NCBI RefSeq assembly: GCF_000821065.1
Contig: NZ_CDGG01000001.1
Span: 3,038,001 to 3,102,000 of the forward strand
Direction of reading: 5' to 3'
DNA length: 64,000 bases
Source: Oceanobacillus oncorhynchi
GTDB lineage: Bacteria; Bacillota; Bacilli; Bacillales; Amphibacillaceae
Positions 1 to 8,642 of this stretch are shown here, in pieces. The position numbers and the translations under genes are program-made. The notes under the pieces were generated by a model. It had not been told where the DNA came from and did no database searches. It was given only the letters and a program-made list of their open reading frames with translations. The first letter of the stretch is position 1. Each line of letters starts with the position of its first letter.

Positions 1-1
1 T

Positions 2-334
2 CTGATTGGCGCAGAGCAATTTAAACAGATGAAAAACGATGCTTTCTTTGTCAATATCGGACGAGGGTCAATTGTTGATGAGAAAGCGCTGATTGAGGCG
101 TTAGAGAATAATGAAATTGCCGGTGCCGGGCTGGATGTATTTGAAAAGGAACCGTTAGAAGCATCTAATCCGCTTTGGGAGATGGAAAATGTCATTTTGA
201 CACCGCATACCGCAGGAGCAACGGAGTTTTATAATCAGCGTGTGATTGAAGATATTTTTATTCCGAATTTAAAGAACTATTTAGATGGGAAAGCGCCGTC
301 GATTAATCTATACCAGCATGAACGTGGTTATTAA
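2..334 (+). CDS. D-isomer-specific 2-hydroxyacid dehydrogenase, C-terminal part (cut by window start)
   Basis: Only the last 110 codons are present; the frame is open to the window edge. The visible part is the end of the NAD-binding domain and the return to the catalytic domain of the D-2-hydroxyacid dehydrogenase family (SerA/phosphoglycerate dehydrogenase-like, NAD(P)-dependent reduction of 2-keto acids). NIGRGSIVDEKAL, the AGAGLDVFEKEPL segment with the family's catalytic Glu, and TPHTAG with the catalytic His are all seen. There is no ACT domain after the catalytic domain, so this is a short-form enzyme (glyoxylate/hydroxypyruvate reductase-like) rather than full-length SerA. The substrate cannot be told from this fragment. 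Confidence 0.9.
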   Translation: MIGAEQFKQMKNDAFFVNIGRGSIVDEKALIEALENNEIAGAGLDVFEKEPLEASNPLWEMENVILTPHTAGATEFYNQRVIEDIFIPNLKNYLDGKAPSINLYQHERGY

Positions 335-381
335 TAAATAATTCAAAAAAAAGAATATGGATAATGGTAAGGATGTAAGAA

Positions 382-912
382 ATGAAAAAGCTGTTTATTC
401 TGTTCGCGTCGCTGTTTGTTTTAACAGGATGCGAGCTGCTGGATTTTTTAGAAGACAATGAACCGGCAGAAGGAAGAGAATTAGTCACTGTGGAACGGGT
501 CGTTGATGGTGATACTGTGATTGTTCATCTGGAAGATGGAACAAGAGAGCGGGTCCGCTTACTCTTGATTGATACCCCGGAAAGTGTGAAGCCTGATACG
601 GAAGTACAGCCATTTGGCGAGGAAGCAAGTGATTTTGCCAAAGAACTGATGCCGGAAGGGGAAACGGTCGAGTTAGAAAGAGGAAATCCTGAAAGAGACG
701 ATTACGACCGGATGCTTGCCTATATCTGGGCAGATGGTGATAATGTTAACCAGTTATTAGTCGAAGAAGGGTATGCAAGGGTCGGCTTTGTGTATGAGCC
801 GAATACAAAGTACTTAGAAGAGCTGGAGCAAGCGCAGGAAGAGGCAAAAGAACATGGAGAAAATATCTGGTCAATTCCCGGCTATGCAGAAAGCAGGTTT
901 CACGAATATTAA
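382..912 (+). CDS. Thermonuclease-family lipoprotein (SNase-like)
   Basis: A 176-residue exported nuclease of the staphylococcal nuclease family, cleaving DNA or RNA outside the membrane with Ca2+. The N-terminus MKKLFILFASLFVLTGC is a lipoprotein signal with lipobox LTGC at residues 14-17, so the protein should be tethered to the outer face of the membrane. The SNase fold starts near residue 37 (VERVVDGDTVIV). The family's active-site elements are visible: DGDT, the R in RVRLLLIDTPE, and the E and R of ERGNPERDDYDRMLAYIW. It resembles B. subtilis YncB/YokF-type nucleases. It stands alone, followed by a bidirectional terminator. Confidence 0.9.
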   Translation: MKKLFILFASLFVLTGCELLDFLEDNEPAEGRELVTVERVVDGDTVIVHLEDGTRERVRLLLIDTPESVKPDTEVQPFGEEASDFAKELMPEGETVELERGNPERDDYDRMLAYIWADGDNVNQLLVEEGYARVGFVYEPNTKYLEELEQAQEEAKEHGENIWSIPGYAESRFHEY

Positions 913-930
913 AAAGCATGAAGGCTAAAA

Positions 931-970
931 GCAGGCGATGTATCTTTTAAATGCATCGCCTGCTTTTTTT
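931..970. terminator. Bidirectional intrinsic terminator
   Basis: A perfect 10-bp stem GCAGGCGATG/CATCGCCTGC with a 13-nt loop is followed by TTTTTTT on the plus strand and preceded by an A-rich run. It lies between the convergent nuclease and acetyltransferase genes and probably ends both. Confidence 0.85.
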
Positions 971-1841
971 AGAGGTTTGCCCACGCTTCTCTGTCTATTC
1001 CATAGAGCAGCCATGGAGAATCTAATTCAAATGGATGAGCATTAGGCAGCTGGTCGATAATGGCTGCGGGAATATCAATCCATACATGGACTTTCTTATC
1101 TGGATGCTGTATTTGTAACGCATGCTGCGCTTTCGCAATAGTATTCCATAACCCTCTGCGCTGAAATAAATCTTTATATGGGTAAATAGCGTGAAGATAC
1201 ACCTCTTTTTTTATATTTTTCTTTGTAATTAATGGAGGATGGCCATTCTCTTGAAAGAATCGCCAGCTCTTTATTTGATCTTCTTGAAAAAGCTTAGGCG
1301 AGCTTGGAAAAGGATAATAGCATTCAAGCGGAAAAAACGTATTTTCATGAACATGGTATGTATTTAATAATTTCAGTTTTTCATCTGTCTGCGTTATTTC
1401 CCGCCAAGTTTCCTCTGCACCTGATATGCCATCCAATGTTTTTGCTGTACATCCATAAAATTCGGTCTGCTTTTCCAAATCGATACGGTTCAATACCTTT
1501 TGTGCCGGAGCGTTATGAGCTTGTGTGTTTGCACCTGCCCATTCCACGTCTTTGTTTTGGAATGCCTGATCCAGCACGTATTTAGTTATCCGATTGGAAT
1601 ACCCATTTCCTTGATAACGAATATCGCTTCTTAATCTGCCTAGCATGGCATAGGCGGATGCGAAAACAGAATAGCCGGCTGTGCTGACTAATTGATTATT
1701 ATAAAAAAGTCCAAAAAGTACGTGGTTTCCAGTACATAAAATCTCAAAAATGCGTATAATATAATCATCTTCTATTTCTGTCTGCATATTTTCCATTAAT
1801 ATTTTATCGGATGGTAATAATTGTCGGATATAAGTATTCAA
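969..1841 (-). CDS. GNAT-family N-acetyltransferase, two-domain
   Basis: A 290-residue protein with a GNAT acetyltransferase domain in its N-terminal half. Residues about 40-110 (LFGLFYNNQLVSTAGYSV, then LRSDIRYQGNGYSNRITKYVLDQAF) match the beta4/beta5-alpha3 region, with RYQGNGYSNRIT as the acetyl-CoA pyrophosphate-binding loop (Q/RxxGxG/A). The C-terminal half is a second, unassigned domain. The substrate cannot be inferred. It is divergent from the small GNAT/HTH pair at 2012 and shares a 170-bp intergenic region with it. Confidence 0.75.
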   Translation of the reverse strand: MNTYIRQLLPSDKILMENMQTEIEDDYIIRIFEILCTGNHVLFGLFYNNQLVSTAGYSVFASAYAMLGRLRSDIRYQGNGYSNRITKYVLDQAFQNKDVEWAGANTQAHNAPAQKVLNRIDLEKQTEFYGCTAKTLDGISGAEETWREITQTDEKLKLLNTYHVHENTFFPLECYYPFPSSPKLFQEDQIKSWRFFQENGHPPLITKKNIKKEVYLHAIYPYKDLFQRRGLWNTIAKAQHALQIQHPDKKVHVWIDIPAAIIDQLPNAHPFELDSPWLLYGIDREAWANL

Positions 1842-1924
1842 AAAATCACCTCATGTTCATTGTAGAAAGAAGTATCTGGTTTCGTCCAGCAATCTATTTT
1901 AAAAAAAGAGTTTAATTTCTTAAT

Positions 1925-1939
1925 ATTTAAAACGCTTAC
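1925..1939 (+). promoter_or_regulatory. Candidate CcpA cre site
   Basis: TTTAAAACGCTTACA fits the cre consensus WTGNAANCGNWNNCW with one mismatch. It lies just upstream of the -35 box at 1952 in the divergent intergenic region. A sequence match only. Confidence 0.3.
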
Positions 1940-1951
1940 AAAAATAATGTC

Positions 1952-1980
1952 TTGAGACCAGAAACTTGAAAGAGTATAAT
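1952..1980 (+). promoter_or_regulatory. Sigma-A promoter of the 2012 gene
   Basis: TTGAGA (1952-1957), a 17-bp spacer and a perfect TATAAT (1975-1980) lie about 30 bp upstream of the AGGAGGG ribosome-binding site of the gene at 2012. Confidence 0.75.
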
Positions 1981-2011
1981 GAAAGAAATGTAGATATTTA
2001 GGAGGGCTAAC

Positions 2012-2299
2012 ATGGCTACCATTCATAAAGGAGAAACAAAATTTTACGTTGGGGAGGATATCAAGGATCCGGAAGCAGAAATTACTTTTGTACAATCAGG
2101 ATCGAACCGTTTAGTTATTGATCATACGTATGTGGCAAAAGAACTCCGAAGCCAGGGGATTGCTCAACAGCTGCTGGAGCAAGTTGTTCTATATGCACGA
2201 GAAAACGACAAATATATTATCCCTTTATGCCCGTTTGCAAAAAAACAAATGCAGAAAAATGAAGCGTATCATGACGTCCTTCAAAAGCAATTTATTTAA
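2012..2299 (+). CDS. Small GNAT-like acetyltransferase (COG2388 type)
   Basis: A 95-residue minimal GNAT of the kind annotated as Gcn5-related/YjdJ-like. It has HTYVAKELRSQGIAQQLLEQVVLYAR, with the RSQGIAQQLL acetyl-CoA loop, followed by the family's conserved ending IIPLCPFAKKQMQKNEAYHDVL (CP-F motif). These proteins probably acetylate small molecules or proteins, but the substrate is unknown. The ribosome-binding site AGGAGGG sits about 7 bp before the ATG. The next gene starts on the base after the stop codon, so the two are co-translated. Confidence 0.8.
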   Translation: MATIHKGETKFYVGEDIKDPEAEITFVQSGSNRLVIDHTYVAKELRSQGIAQQLLEQVVLYARENDKYIIPLCPFAKKQMQKNEAYHDVLQKQFI

Positions 2300-2530
2300 A
2301 TGTATCTAACAATCAAAGAAACAGCAGCGTATTTATCAATAGATGAATCCATTGTGCGTACTTATGTTTTACAAGGGAAGATACGTGCGATTTATGATGG
2401 GGAAAACTATTTAATCAATAAAGAACAATTTACAACATATTTCGAACAGGTCGAGAAGTATAGGAAGGTCATTCAAGCATACTTAGATGAACCAATCCCA
2501 GAGGATATTGATGTGAAGGACGAGGATTAG
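2300..2530 (+). CDS. Excisionase/MerR-type helix-turn-helix protein
   Basis: A 76-residue protein whose first 50 residues (YLTIKETAAYLSIDESIVRTYVLQGKIRAIYDGENYLI) form the winged helix-turn-helix of the excisionase DNA-binding family. That pattern is T-x-KE-AAYL-S in the first helix, then the GKIxA...G wing. The ATG directly abuts the stop of the GNAT gene (zero spacing), which suggests translational coupling. No integrase or phage gene is nearby, so it is more likely a chromosomal regulator than a phage Xis. Its target is unknown. Confidence 0.75.
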   Translation: MYLTIKETAAYLSIDESIVRTYVLQGKIRAIYDGENYLINKEQFTTYFEQVEKYRKVIQAYLDEPIPEDIDVKDED

Positions 2531-2615
2531 CTTCTATTTCCAAGGGTGTATATAATGAAAAAGGTTTGTAAAAAATGAAATTCTATACGGTGTGTAAGAA
2601 CAAAGGAGATTTAAG

Positions 2616-3527
2616 ATGAAAAACAAAAAACGTCCCCGATCGAAAAAAGCTGCCCCTTTTTTGACTTACGAAGTGACGGAGCCGGGAGAACTATTTTCTT
2701 TTCTGAGAGGGGTTTTAGCGAACCGCAGCCGTAATTCCGTAAAGTCTATTTTAACCAGAGGACAGGTTTCTGTGAATGATCGCATTCAAACGCAGCATAA
2801 TTACATGCTGGAAAAGGGACAGGTTGTTAAAATATTAAAGAATAAAGAAGCGGTGAAGCAGGAAGTCTTTATTGGCATGTCAATCGTTTATGAGGATGAA
2901 GATATTATTGTCATCGATAAAGAAGCAGGATTGCTTTCAATTGCGACGAAGGAAGAGAGAAGACAAACTGCTTTTCATCAGCTGATGGATTATGTAAAAC
3001 AGGAGGATCCTGCCAACCGTATCTTTGTCGTCCATCGACTGGACAAGGAAACGTCTGGAGTAATGGTTTTTGCAAAAAGTGAAAAAGTGAAACGGAAACT
3101 CCAGGATAATTGGAAGGATATCGTGAAAGAAAGAACCTATGTTGTTTTAGTGGAAGGAAAGGTCGCCAAAGAAAAAGGGTATATCGTTTCCTGGTTAAAA
3201 GAAAGCCCGACACATAAAATGTATTCCAGCCGAGTTAAAAATGATGGGCAGCGGGCCGCGACGCGTTATCGGGTTATTCAATCCAATCAACAATTTTCAT
3301 TGCTGGAGGTAGAGCTGGAAACGGGCAGAAAGAATCAAATCCGGGTCCATATGCAGGAGCTCGGCCATCCGGTAGTAGGCGATAAGAAATATGGCGGTGG
3401 AAATCGCCGTATACTTGGCCGGCTGGGTCTGCACGCAAAAGCGCTGGCACTTTACCATCCGAAAACAAATACACTGATGTTTTTCCGTTCAGATGTTCCT
3501 AAATCTTTCTATCATAAATCGAAATAG
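2616..3527 (+). CDS. RluA-family 23S/other RNA pseudouridine synthase
   Basis: A 303-residue pseudouridine synthase converting uridine to pseudouridine in structured RNA. An S4-like RNA-binding domain spans about residues 20-75 (LANRSRNSVKSILTRGQVSVND). The catalytic domain follows, with the RluA signature VHRLDKETSGVMVFAKS, whose Asp is the nucleophile. Later conserved blocks KERTYVVLVEG and TGRKNQIRVHMQELGHPVVGDKKYGG are also seen. It resembles B. subtilis YhcT/YjbO. The ribosome-binding site AAGGAG at about 2602 supports this start. The target nucleotide cannot be read from sequence. Confidence 0.93.
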   Translation: MKNKKRPRSKKAAPFLTYEVTEPGELFSFLRGVLANRSRNSVKSILTRGQVSVNDRIQTQHNYMLEKGQVVKILKNKEAVKQEVFIGMSIVYEDEDIIVIDKEAGLLSIATKEERRQTAFHQLMDYVKQEDPANRIFVVHRLDKETSGVMVFAKSEKVKRKLQDNWKDIVKERTYVVLVEGKVAKEKGYIVSWLKESPTHKMYSSRVKNDGQRAATRYRVIQSNQQFSLLEVELETGRKNQIRVHMQELGHPVVGDKKYGGGNRRILGRLGLHAKALALYHPKTNTLMFFRSDVPKSFYHKSK

Positions 3528-3534
3528 TAATCAT

Positions 3535-3576
3535 AAAAGCCATTATCCAATTGTGCATGGATAATGGCTTTTTTTC
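3535..3576 (+). terminator. Intrinsic terminator after the pseudouridine synthase gene
   Basis: A 14-bp stem AAAGCCATTATCCA / TGGATAATGGCTTT with an 8-nt loop is followed by a run of T. Confidence 0.9.
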
Positions 3577-3614
3577 ATATAGGAAGAAGAAATACAGCCC
3601 AATAAAAAGAATTC

Positions 3615-4610
3615 TTAAATCGGTGCCCTTTCCAATGTTCTCCCTCCGCGTCCCACAGTTGTTTCTGCCTGCTGTAAGGAACGGTAAATGGCTTCTTCAA
3701 TCACTTCTGCAACACCCTGGAAAAATTGGTTCATGATTGGATGATCGTCTCGAATCATTGTCATAGGCTCAATTATCTGATTGGCATGATGCTCAATTTT
3801 TGCGGCTGTGGAAAAGGCGATAGCGATATCTCCGCTTCCATTATCTATCGTGCTCCCTGTTCTCCCCAGCCCAACTGCACAACGCTTGGCAAGCCGTTTA
3901 AGCTGGCGGTCGGAAAATGGAGCGTCTGTAGCAAGAATCATCATAATCGATCCGTCAGGTGTATCCGGATTTTCTGTAGAATTCACAGGAAATAAAGCCT
4001 GTTCACGTCTGCCAAAATTACTTACAACTAGTGTGCCAAGCGTATATTTTTTGTTTTCAGCAGAGATGATTCTGGAAGAAGTGCCAATGCCTCCTTTATA
4101 TCCTAAACACTGCATGCCGGTTCCGACACCCACTGCTCCTTCCAGACTGCTTTCGGATGTTGCGTTTTGAATAGCATTTCCAGCATGCTCCGGTTTGACA
4201 GCTTGTAAGCGGATGCTGTTCAAGTACCCGTCATTGCATTCCCCGACAACTAAATTGATTGTGCCTGCTGTATCACCGATTTCTTCTGTCTCCTCCAGCA
4301 TATAAGCTAAGGTTCCCTGCATCACTGCTCCGACACTTAGGGTATTTGTCAGCATAATAGGAGCTTCTAAAACACCAAGCTCGTCTATCTGCATTAACCC
4401 TGTCGTTTTCCCAAAGCCATTAATAACAGCATTTCCAGCGACGACTTTTTTTCTGAATATATTTCCGGAATGAGGCAATATAGCTGTAACTCCCGTGCAA
4501 ATCGTATCTGTTTCATTCAGGTGCTCATACAGCGTCACGTGACCTACTTGCACATCCGGGACATCTGTAATACAGTTTTTTGTTCCTTTTGGTAATGTCA
4601 TACACTTCAA
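3615..4610 (-). CDS. P1/S58-family aminopeptidase (DmpA-like)
   Basis: A 331-residue member of the DmpA family, an N-terminal-nucleophile hydrolase acting as L-aminopeptidase/D-amidase. The start CITDVPDVQVGHVTL and the glycine-rich core GFGKTTGLMQIDELG and GVGTGMQCLGYKGGIGTSSR are typical. Family members cleave themselves at a Gly-Ser bond and use the new N-terminal Ser. The corresponding pair is DGS in TPDGSIMMILATDAP at about residue 229, and it is intact. The C-terminus is rather short. It stands alone and convergent to the pseudouridine synthase gene; its natural peptide substrate is unknown. Confidence 0.88.
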   Translation of the reverse strand: MKCMTLPKGTKNCITDVPDVQVGHVTLYEHLNETDTICTGVTAILPHSGNIFRKKVVAGNAVINGFGKTTGLMQIDELGVLEAPIMLTNTLSVGAVMQGTLAYMLEETEEIGDTAGTINLVVGECNDGYLNSIRLQAVKPEHAGNAIQNATSESSLEGAVGVGTGMQCLGYKGGIGTSSRIISAENKKYTLGTLVVSNFGRREQALFPVNSTENPDTPDGSIMMILATDAPFSDRQLKRLAKRCAVGLGRTGSTIDNGSGDIAIAFSTAAKIEHHANQIIEPMTMIRDDHPIMNQFFQGVAEVIEEAIYRSLQQAETTVGRGGRTLERAPI

Positions 4611-4699
4611 AACCTTTCATTTTTAAGTAAATTATAACAAACGGGATAACGTTTGTATGGCGTAGACAGTATCGGAGAAATTAAGACAGAGGTGATTAT

Positions 4700-5218
4700 A
4701 TGAGGAGAAATAAAAAAATTAACATGTTAATGATTAGTTTGCTTCTTTTTTTACTAACAATACATCCTGCATATGCAGAGGGAGTGCAGGAGGGAGCAGA
4801 GATTGGGGATAAGGCTCGGGATTTCACGCTGGAAACACTTGACGGAGAAACACTGCAATTGTCTGATTTTAAAGGTAAGCGGGTCATGATTAATTTCTGG
4901 GCAACCTGGTGTCCACCTTGCAAGCAGGAAATGCCGGATATGGAGCGGTTTTATCAGGAGCATGATCCAGTCATTCTTTCTGTAAACTTAACGGATGAAG
5001 AAATGAGCACGGAGCAAGTGGGGCAATTTATCCAAGAACTTGAGCTGACCTTTCCTGTTTTATTAGATAAAGAAGGCGAAGTCAGTAATTTGTATCGAAT
5101 TCAGCCGATTCCCGTGACGTATATGGTTGATGCAGAAGGAATCATTCAATTTAAATCGATTGGCGCTTTAAGTTATGAGCAGATGATGAAGCAGTTTGAG
5201 CAGATGAAGAAAGAATAA
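4700..5218 (+). CDS. Secreted thioredoxin-like thiol-disulfide oxidoreductase (TlpA/ResA family)
   Basis: A 172-residue exported thioredoxin-fold protein. An N-terminal hydrophobic segment (residues 7-24, ending PAYA-EG) is a cleavable signal peptide or anchor. The redox motif WATWCPPCKQEMPD (CPPC) and the cis-Pro segment IQPIPVTYMVD mark it as an AhpC/TSA-Redoxin-type TlpA/ResA homologue. Such proteins reduce disulfides outside the membrane, for instance in apocytochrome c maturation. No cytochrome c biogenesis genes are adjacent, so the partner is open. The ribosome-binding site AGAGGTG precedes the ATG by 7 bp. Confidence 0.9.
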   Translation: MRRNKKINMLMISLLLFLLTIHPAYAEGVQEGAEIGDKARDFTLETLDGETLQLSDFKGKRVMINFWATWCPPCKQEMPDMERFYQEHDPVILSVNLTDEEMSTEQVGQFIQELELTFPVLLDKEGEVSNLYRIQPIPVTYMVDAEGIIQFKSIGALSYEQMMKQFEQMKKE

Positions 5219-5524
5219 TTCGTAAAGATTTAAAAACAAGCATGAAATCTTTATCTATAAGCGGAAATACTTGTTTTATCACGGAGGACTGTCCGTAAAA
5301 CTCCCACGGAGTGAAGTTTCGTATAATAGAGGCTGCGTTTGAACATCGATAAGGAACAGGATTTTTAATTAAACATGAATAAATGAACGTCTCCTTTACG
5401 AAAAGATAATGAATATAGATAGAAAAATGCCTGCGTATGCGATAAAATATACGTTAGGCGTTTTTTTTATAGATAGTAAAATCAAGAATACATAGATAAC
5501 CTAAACTTTAAGGAGGCGTTAGAA
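5219..5524. other. Intergenic region, mostly featureless
   Basis: 306 bp without a gene. The only clear element is the terminator-like hairpin at 5424-5469. A TATAAT at about 5322 has no convincing -35 box. Confidence 0.6.
5424..5469 (+). terminator. Intrinsic terminator
   Basis: An imperfect stem (TGCCTGCGTAT against ATACGTTAGGCG, one bulged T) around a short A-rich loop is followed by eight T. It lies about 210 bp past the TlpA-like gene. Confidence 0.7.
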
Positions 5525-5710
5525 ATGAAATTACTGCTTGGACAATTTGTGATTATTCTCATTGTGTGGGTTGGCCTGCTTACATTTTTTCAAGAGATGA
5601 GTCAAGCCAGTCAGCTTATTTTCTACTTGGTTACTTCATGGTTATTATTACTTATCGTTCTAATGATTAAGACGTGGATTAAGGAAAAGAAAGAGTCTGA
5701 TAAATCATAA
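5525..5710 (+). CDS. Small membrane protein of unknown function
   Basis: 61 residues with two hydrophobic helices (about 4-22 and 31-49) and a strongly basic/charged C-terminal tail (KTWIKEKKESDKS), so the tail should face the cytoplasm. I do not recognise the family. It has a good ribosome-binding site (AAGGAGG at about 5510). It lies 26 bp upstream of the ABC-F gene in the same direction and is probably co-transcribed with it. Confidence 0.6.
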   Translation: MKLLLGQFVIILIVWVGLLTFFQEMSQASQLIFYLVTSWLLLLIVLMIKTWIKEKKESDKS

Positions 5711-5739
5711 TCATATTTTTATGAAGGAAGTGATGCGTG

Positions 5740-7626
5740 ATGTTACGTATTGAAAATATCAGCAAGTCTTATGGAGATAAAAATCTGTTTACAAATATCC
5801 ATGCGGCCATCGGTGAATTGGAGCGAATCGGTTTGATTGGCGTGAATGGAACAGGGAAGTCAAGCTTTTTAAAAGTCATTGCAGGAATAGATGATTCGGA
5901 TCAAGGTGAAATAAAACACGCAAAGGATTATCAGATTGAATATATTGCACAGGAAATGGATCTTTATGAGGAATTAACGGTGATTGAGCAGATTTACTAT
6001 GGAGAATCAGAGCAAATGAGACTGATGCGTGCTTATGAACAAGCCCTGTTAAATTTGGAGAAGGAACCGGAGAACGAGTCGTTTCAGGGGAAGCTGTTAC
6101 AGCTGCAGCAAAAAATGGATCAGGCAGAGGCATGGGAGGCTAATGCTAATGCAAAAACAATTTTAACGAAGCTTGGGATTACAGCTTTTGACAAGAAGGT
6201 TCATGAGTTATCTGGCGGACAACGGAAAAGGGTTGCTATTGCTAAAGCGCTGATTCAGCCTGCTGATCTGCTTATTTTAGATGAGCCTACCAACCATCTT
6301 GATCACGAAACGGTCGAATGGCTGGAGAAATATTTACAGAGCTATCGCGGCTCGATTTTATTAGTGACGCATGACCGTTACTTTCTGAACCGGGTAACTA
6401 ATCGTATTTTTGAACTGGATAAAGGAAATCTCTATGTTTATGAAGGGAATTATGAACTGTTTTTAGAGAAAAAAGCAGAACGAGAAGCGCAGGAAATAAG
6501 TGATGAGCAAAAGCATCGCAATACATTAAAGCGAGAACTTGCCTGGCTGAAACGAGGGGCTAAGGCGAGGTCGACGAAGCAGCGTGCCCGGGTCGAACGG
6601 GCAGAGGAAATGAAGGAAAAGAAATTTGATACGAAAAAAGAAAATCTTGCTATTCAAGCGGGCTCGAAGCGGCTTGGAAATGACGTTATTGACCTGACGG
6701 AAATCTCAAAGGATTTTGGCCGGCAGACACTGATTCATGATTTCTCCTATCAGATTATTCCTGGGGACAGAATTGGTATTATAGGTCCTAATGGTACAGG
6801 TAAAACAACCTTGCTCAATATGATGGCAGAGCGTATTTCGCCTGATAAGGGAGAGGTAAAGATCGGCGAGACAGTGCGAATCGGTTATTATACCCAGGAT
6901 GACGAAGATTTGGATGGAGATTTGCGTATTATCGAGTATATTAAAGAAGTAGCCGAAGTCATGCATACTGCAGATGGTCAGGTAATTACCGCAGAGCAGC
7001 TGCTGGAGCAATTTCTATTTCCAAGAGCACAGCAATGGTCTTATATACGCACGTTATCAGGCGGTGAGAAACGGCGCCTTTATTTACTCAAAGTATTGAT
7101 GCATGAACCAAATGTTTTGTTTTTAGATGAACCGACAAATGATCTAGATACGCAAACGCTGGCTGTTTTAGAAGAATATCTGGAGTCGTTTCCAGGAGTC
7201 GTAGTTACCGTTTCGCATGATCGTTATTTCCTGGACCGTATTGTAGACAAGCTTTTTGTATTCAAAGGGGAAGGGGAGGTTTCTGTTTATTATGGAAACT
7301 ACAGCGAATTCCTGGAAACCAACGCGATTCCAAAGCAGACAAAGGCTTCAGTTCCGAAAGAATCAAAAGCGGCTGTATCTGTAAAAACGAAAAAGAAATT
7401 ATCTTACATGGAACAGCGTGAGTGGGAAACAATAGAGGATGAAATTACTCAGCTCGAATCACGATTGACAGAAATTGAACAGGAAATTGCGGAAGCTGGA
7501 AGTGATATTGGCAAGGTACAGCCTTTATTTACAGAACAGCAAGAGGTAGAAGATAAATTAGAAGAAAAGATGCAACGCTGGGAAGAATTATCATTATTGA
7601 AAGAAAGCTTTGAATCAGGAAAATGA
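5740..7626 (+). CDS. yfmR: ABC-F family ATPase (YfmR/Uup-like)
   Basis: A soluble twin-ATPase of the ABC-F family, which acts on ribosomes rather than in membranes. Domain 1 has GVNGTGKSS, LSGGQRKRVAIAK and LILDEPTNHLDHE. It is followed by an interdomain linker rich in Arg/Lys (KRELAWLKRGAKARSTKQRARVERAE). Domain 2 has GPNGTGKTT, LSGGEKRRLYLLK and LFLDEPTNDLDTQ. A C-terminal coiled coil (about residues 545-628) is characteristic of the Uup/YfmR branch, and the length (628) matches. A GTG lies one codon upstream at 5737. The ATG at 5740, 9 bp after AAGGAAG, is the better start. The symbol is assigned by resemblance. Confidence 0.87.
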   Translation: MLRIENISKSYGDKNLFTNIHAAIGELERIGLIGVNGTGKSSFLKVIAGIDDSDQGEIKHAKDYQIEYIAQEMDLYEELTVIEQIYYGESEQMRLMRAYEQALLNLEKEPENESFQGKLLQLQQKMDQAEAWEANANAKTILTKLGITAFDKKVHELSGGQRKRVAIAKALIQPADLLILDEPTNHLDHETVEWLEKYLQSYRGSILLVTHDRYFLNRVTNRIFELDKGNLYVYEGNYELFLEKKAEREAQEISDEQKHRNTLKRELAWLKRGAKARSTKQRARVERAEEMKEKKFDTKKENLAIQAGSKRLGNDVIDLTEISKDFGRQTLIHDFSYQIIPGDRIGIIGPNGTGKTTLLNMMAERISPDKGEVKIGETVRIGYYTQDDEDLDGDLRIIEYIKEVAEVMHTADGQVITAEQLLEQFLFPRAQQWSYIRTLSGGEKRRLYLLKVLMHEPNVLFLDEPTNDLDTQTLAVLEEYLESFPGVVVTVSHDRYFLDRIVDKLFVFKGEGEVSVYYGNYSEFLETNAIPKQTKASVPKESKAAVSVKTKKKLSYMEQREWETIEDEITQLESRLTEIEQEIAEAGSDIGKVQPLFTEQQEVEDKLEEKMQRWEELSLLKESFESGK

Positions 7627-7938
7627 TTTGGTGAAATTAATTTTGAAGTTATACAAAAACTGGGTAGCATTCGGTTGTTTCGCGTGTTATACTTACGTTG
7701 GAAAATCACCAGATAGGTTAAAAAAGTCTAGTGTGAAGGCGCTGAACGCACCTGTAACTAGCTAAAGCTTCTTTTATTGCGCATAGCAATATTAGTCCCT
7801 GATCCTCAATTAAAACAATCTATCACTTCTCAAATTGAAAAGAAAAGTTTTTACATGTTTCATTTTTACGAGTATAAGGGAATATAGAGAAGAAGAGCGT
7901 ACCTTATTTTGGAATTGATTAATCAAGGAGGTCATTAA
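7627..7938. other. Intergenic region with the promoter of the next gene
   Basis: 312 bp without a gene. Apart from the promoter at 7850-7878 I see nothing I can assign. Confidence 0.5.
7850..7878 (+). promoter_or_regulatory. Sigma-A promoter of the 7939 gene
   Basis: TTTACA (7850-7855), a 17-bp spacer and TATAAG (7873-7878) lie about 60 bp upstream of the start codon. Confidence 0.6.
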
Positions 7939-8607
7939 ATGAAGCTTTTTCAAGTAAGAAAAGGTCAGTTTGTATTTTATGAAAATGAATTGCATAAGGT
8001 ATATTCTGTCAAACCAATGTTCAAAAAATCTGTTCACATGTATCGGTTAAAGGATATGAAACAAGTATTAACAACCGCAAAAGATATTAATTTTTACCGT
8101 CCTAAACATAATGATACATTTATTTTTTATGGTAAAAGATATACGATTGATCAATATGCAAAACCAAAAGCTGGTGATTATATTTTGATTGTGAAGCCTA
8201 CTCCGGACTTTTTAGATCATTATTCATTAAATGAAATCGAGAAGGTAGAGCGGGTAGAAGACGGAAATGTAATTACAACACGCGATAATGGTGTTAAACA
8301 TAGTGAATATGTTGTGATGGTTCCAGGGAAAGCCGAGGCAAGCCAAGAAATTGCTTATTTCGATAAATCCCTTGTTCCGGAAGAAAAACAGCTGCAGGAT
8401 GAATCGATTTCTTATTTAGCAGAGAATGATGATGCATTACAGCCTGCTGTCGGGGATATTTATTTGGATATCCATAATAATACCCGGGCGATGATTGTAG
8501 CGATGACGGATGATGAGATTGTATTTGGTCACGGCGTCCGTGTGCATGTTGCAGAATTATTAGATGAAACAAGATATGAATTAGTTTATCAATTTGAAGA
8601 TCATTAA
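7939..8607 (+). CDS. Conserved-looking hypothetical protein, 222 residues
   Basis: Not recognised. The protein is soluble, mildly acidic and lacks a signal peptide or membrane helix. The first 90 residues are rich in beta strands, with paired motifs KGQFVFYENELHKVYSV and NDTFIFYGKRYTIDQYAKPKAGDYILIV that look like two small SH3-like barrels. The second half includes GDIYLDIHNNTRAMIVAMTDDEIVFGHGVRVHVAEL, again barrel-like. AAGGAGG at 7925 precedes the ATG by 8 bp, and a good promoter lies upstream. It is monocistronic, convergent with the CoA-disulfide reductase gene. Confidence 0.75.
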   Translation: MKLFQVRKGQFVFYENELHKVYSVKPMFKKSVHMYRLKDMKQVLTTAKDINFYRPKHNDTFIFYGKRYTIDQYAKPKAGDYILIVKPTPDFLDHYSLNEIEKVERVEDGNVITTRDNGVKHSEYVVMVPGKAEASQEIAYFDKSLVPEEKQLQDESISYLAENDDALQPAVGDIYLDIHNNTRAMIVAMTDDEIVFGHGVRVHVAELLDETRYELVYQFEDH

Positions 8608-8641
8608 AAACAAGCCGGCTGGATGTTATCAGCCGGCTTGT
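8606..8641 (-). terminator. Intrinsic terminator of the CoA-disulfide reductase gene
   Basis: A perfect 12-bp stem ACAAGCCGGCTG/CAGCCGGCTTGT with an 8-nt loop. The T run (TTTTTA) follows on the minus strand. It also ends the plus-strand gene at 8607 without a clear T run. Confidence 0.75.
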
Positions 8642-8642
8642 G

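Noticed and set aside
1304..1585. 93-codon plus-strand frame
   Set aside because: Antisense shadow of the GNAT gene at 969-1841.
3726..4170. Plus-strand frames opposite the DmpA-like peptidase
   Set aside because: Antisense shadows of a well-supported gene.
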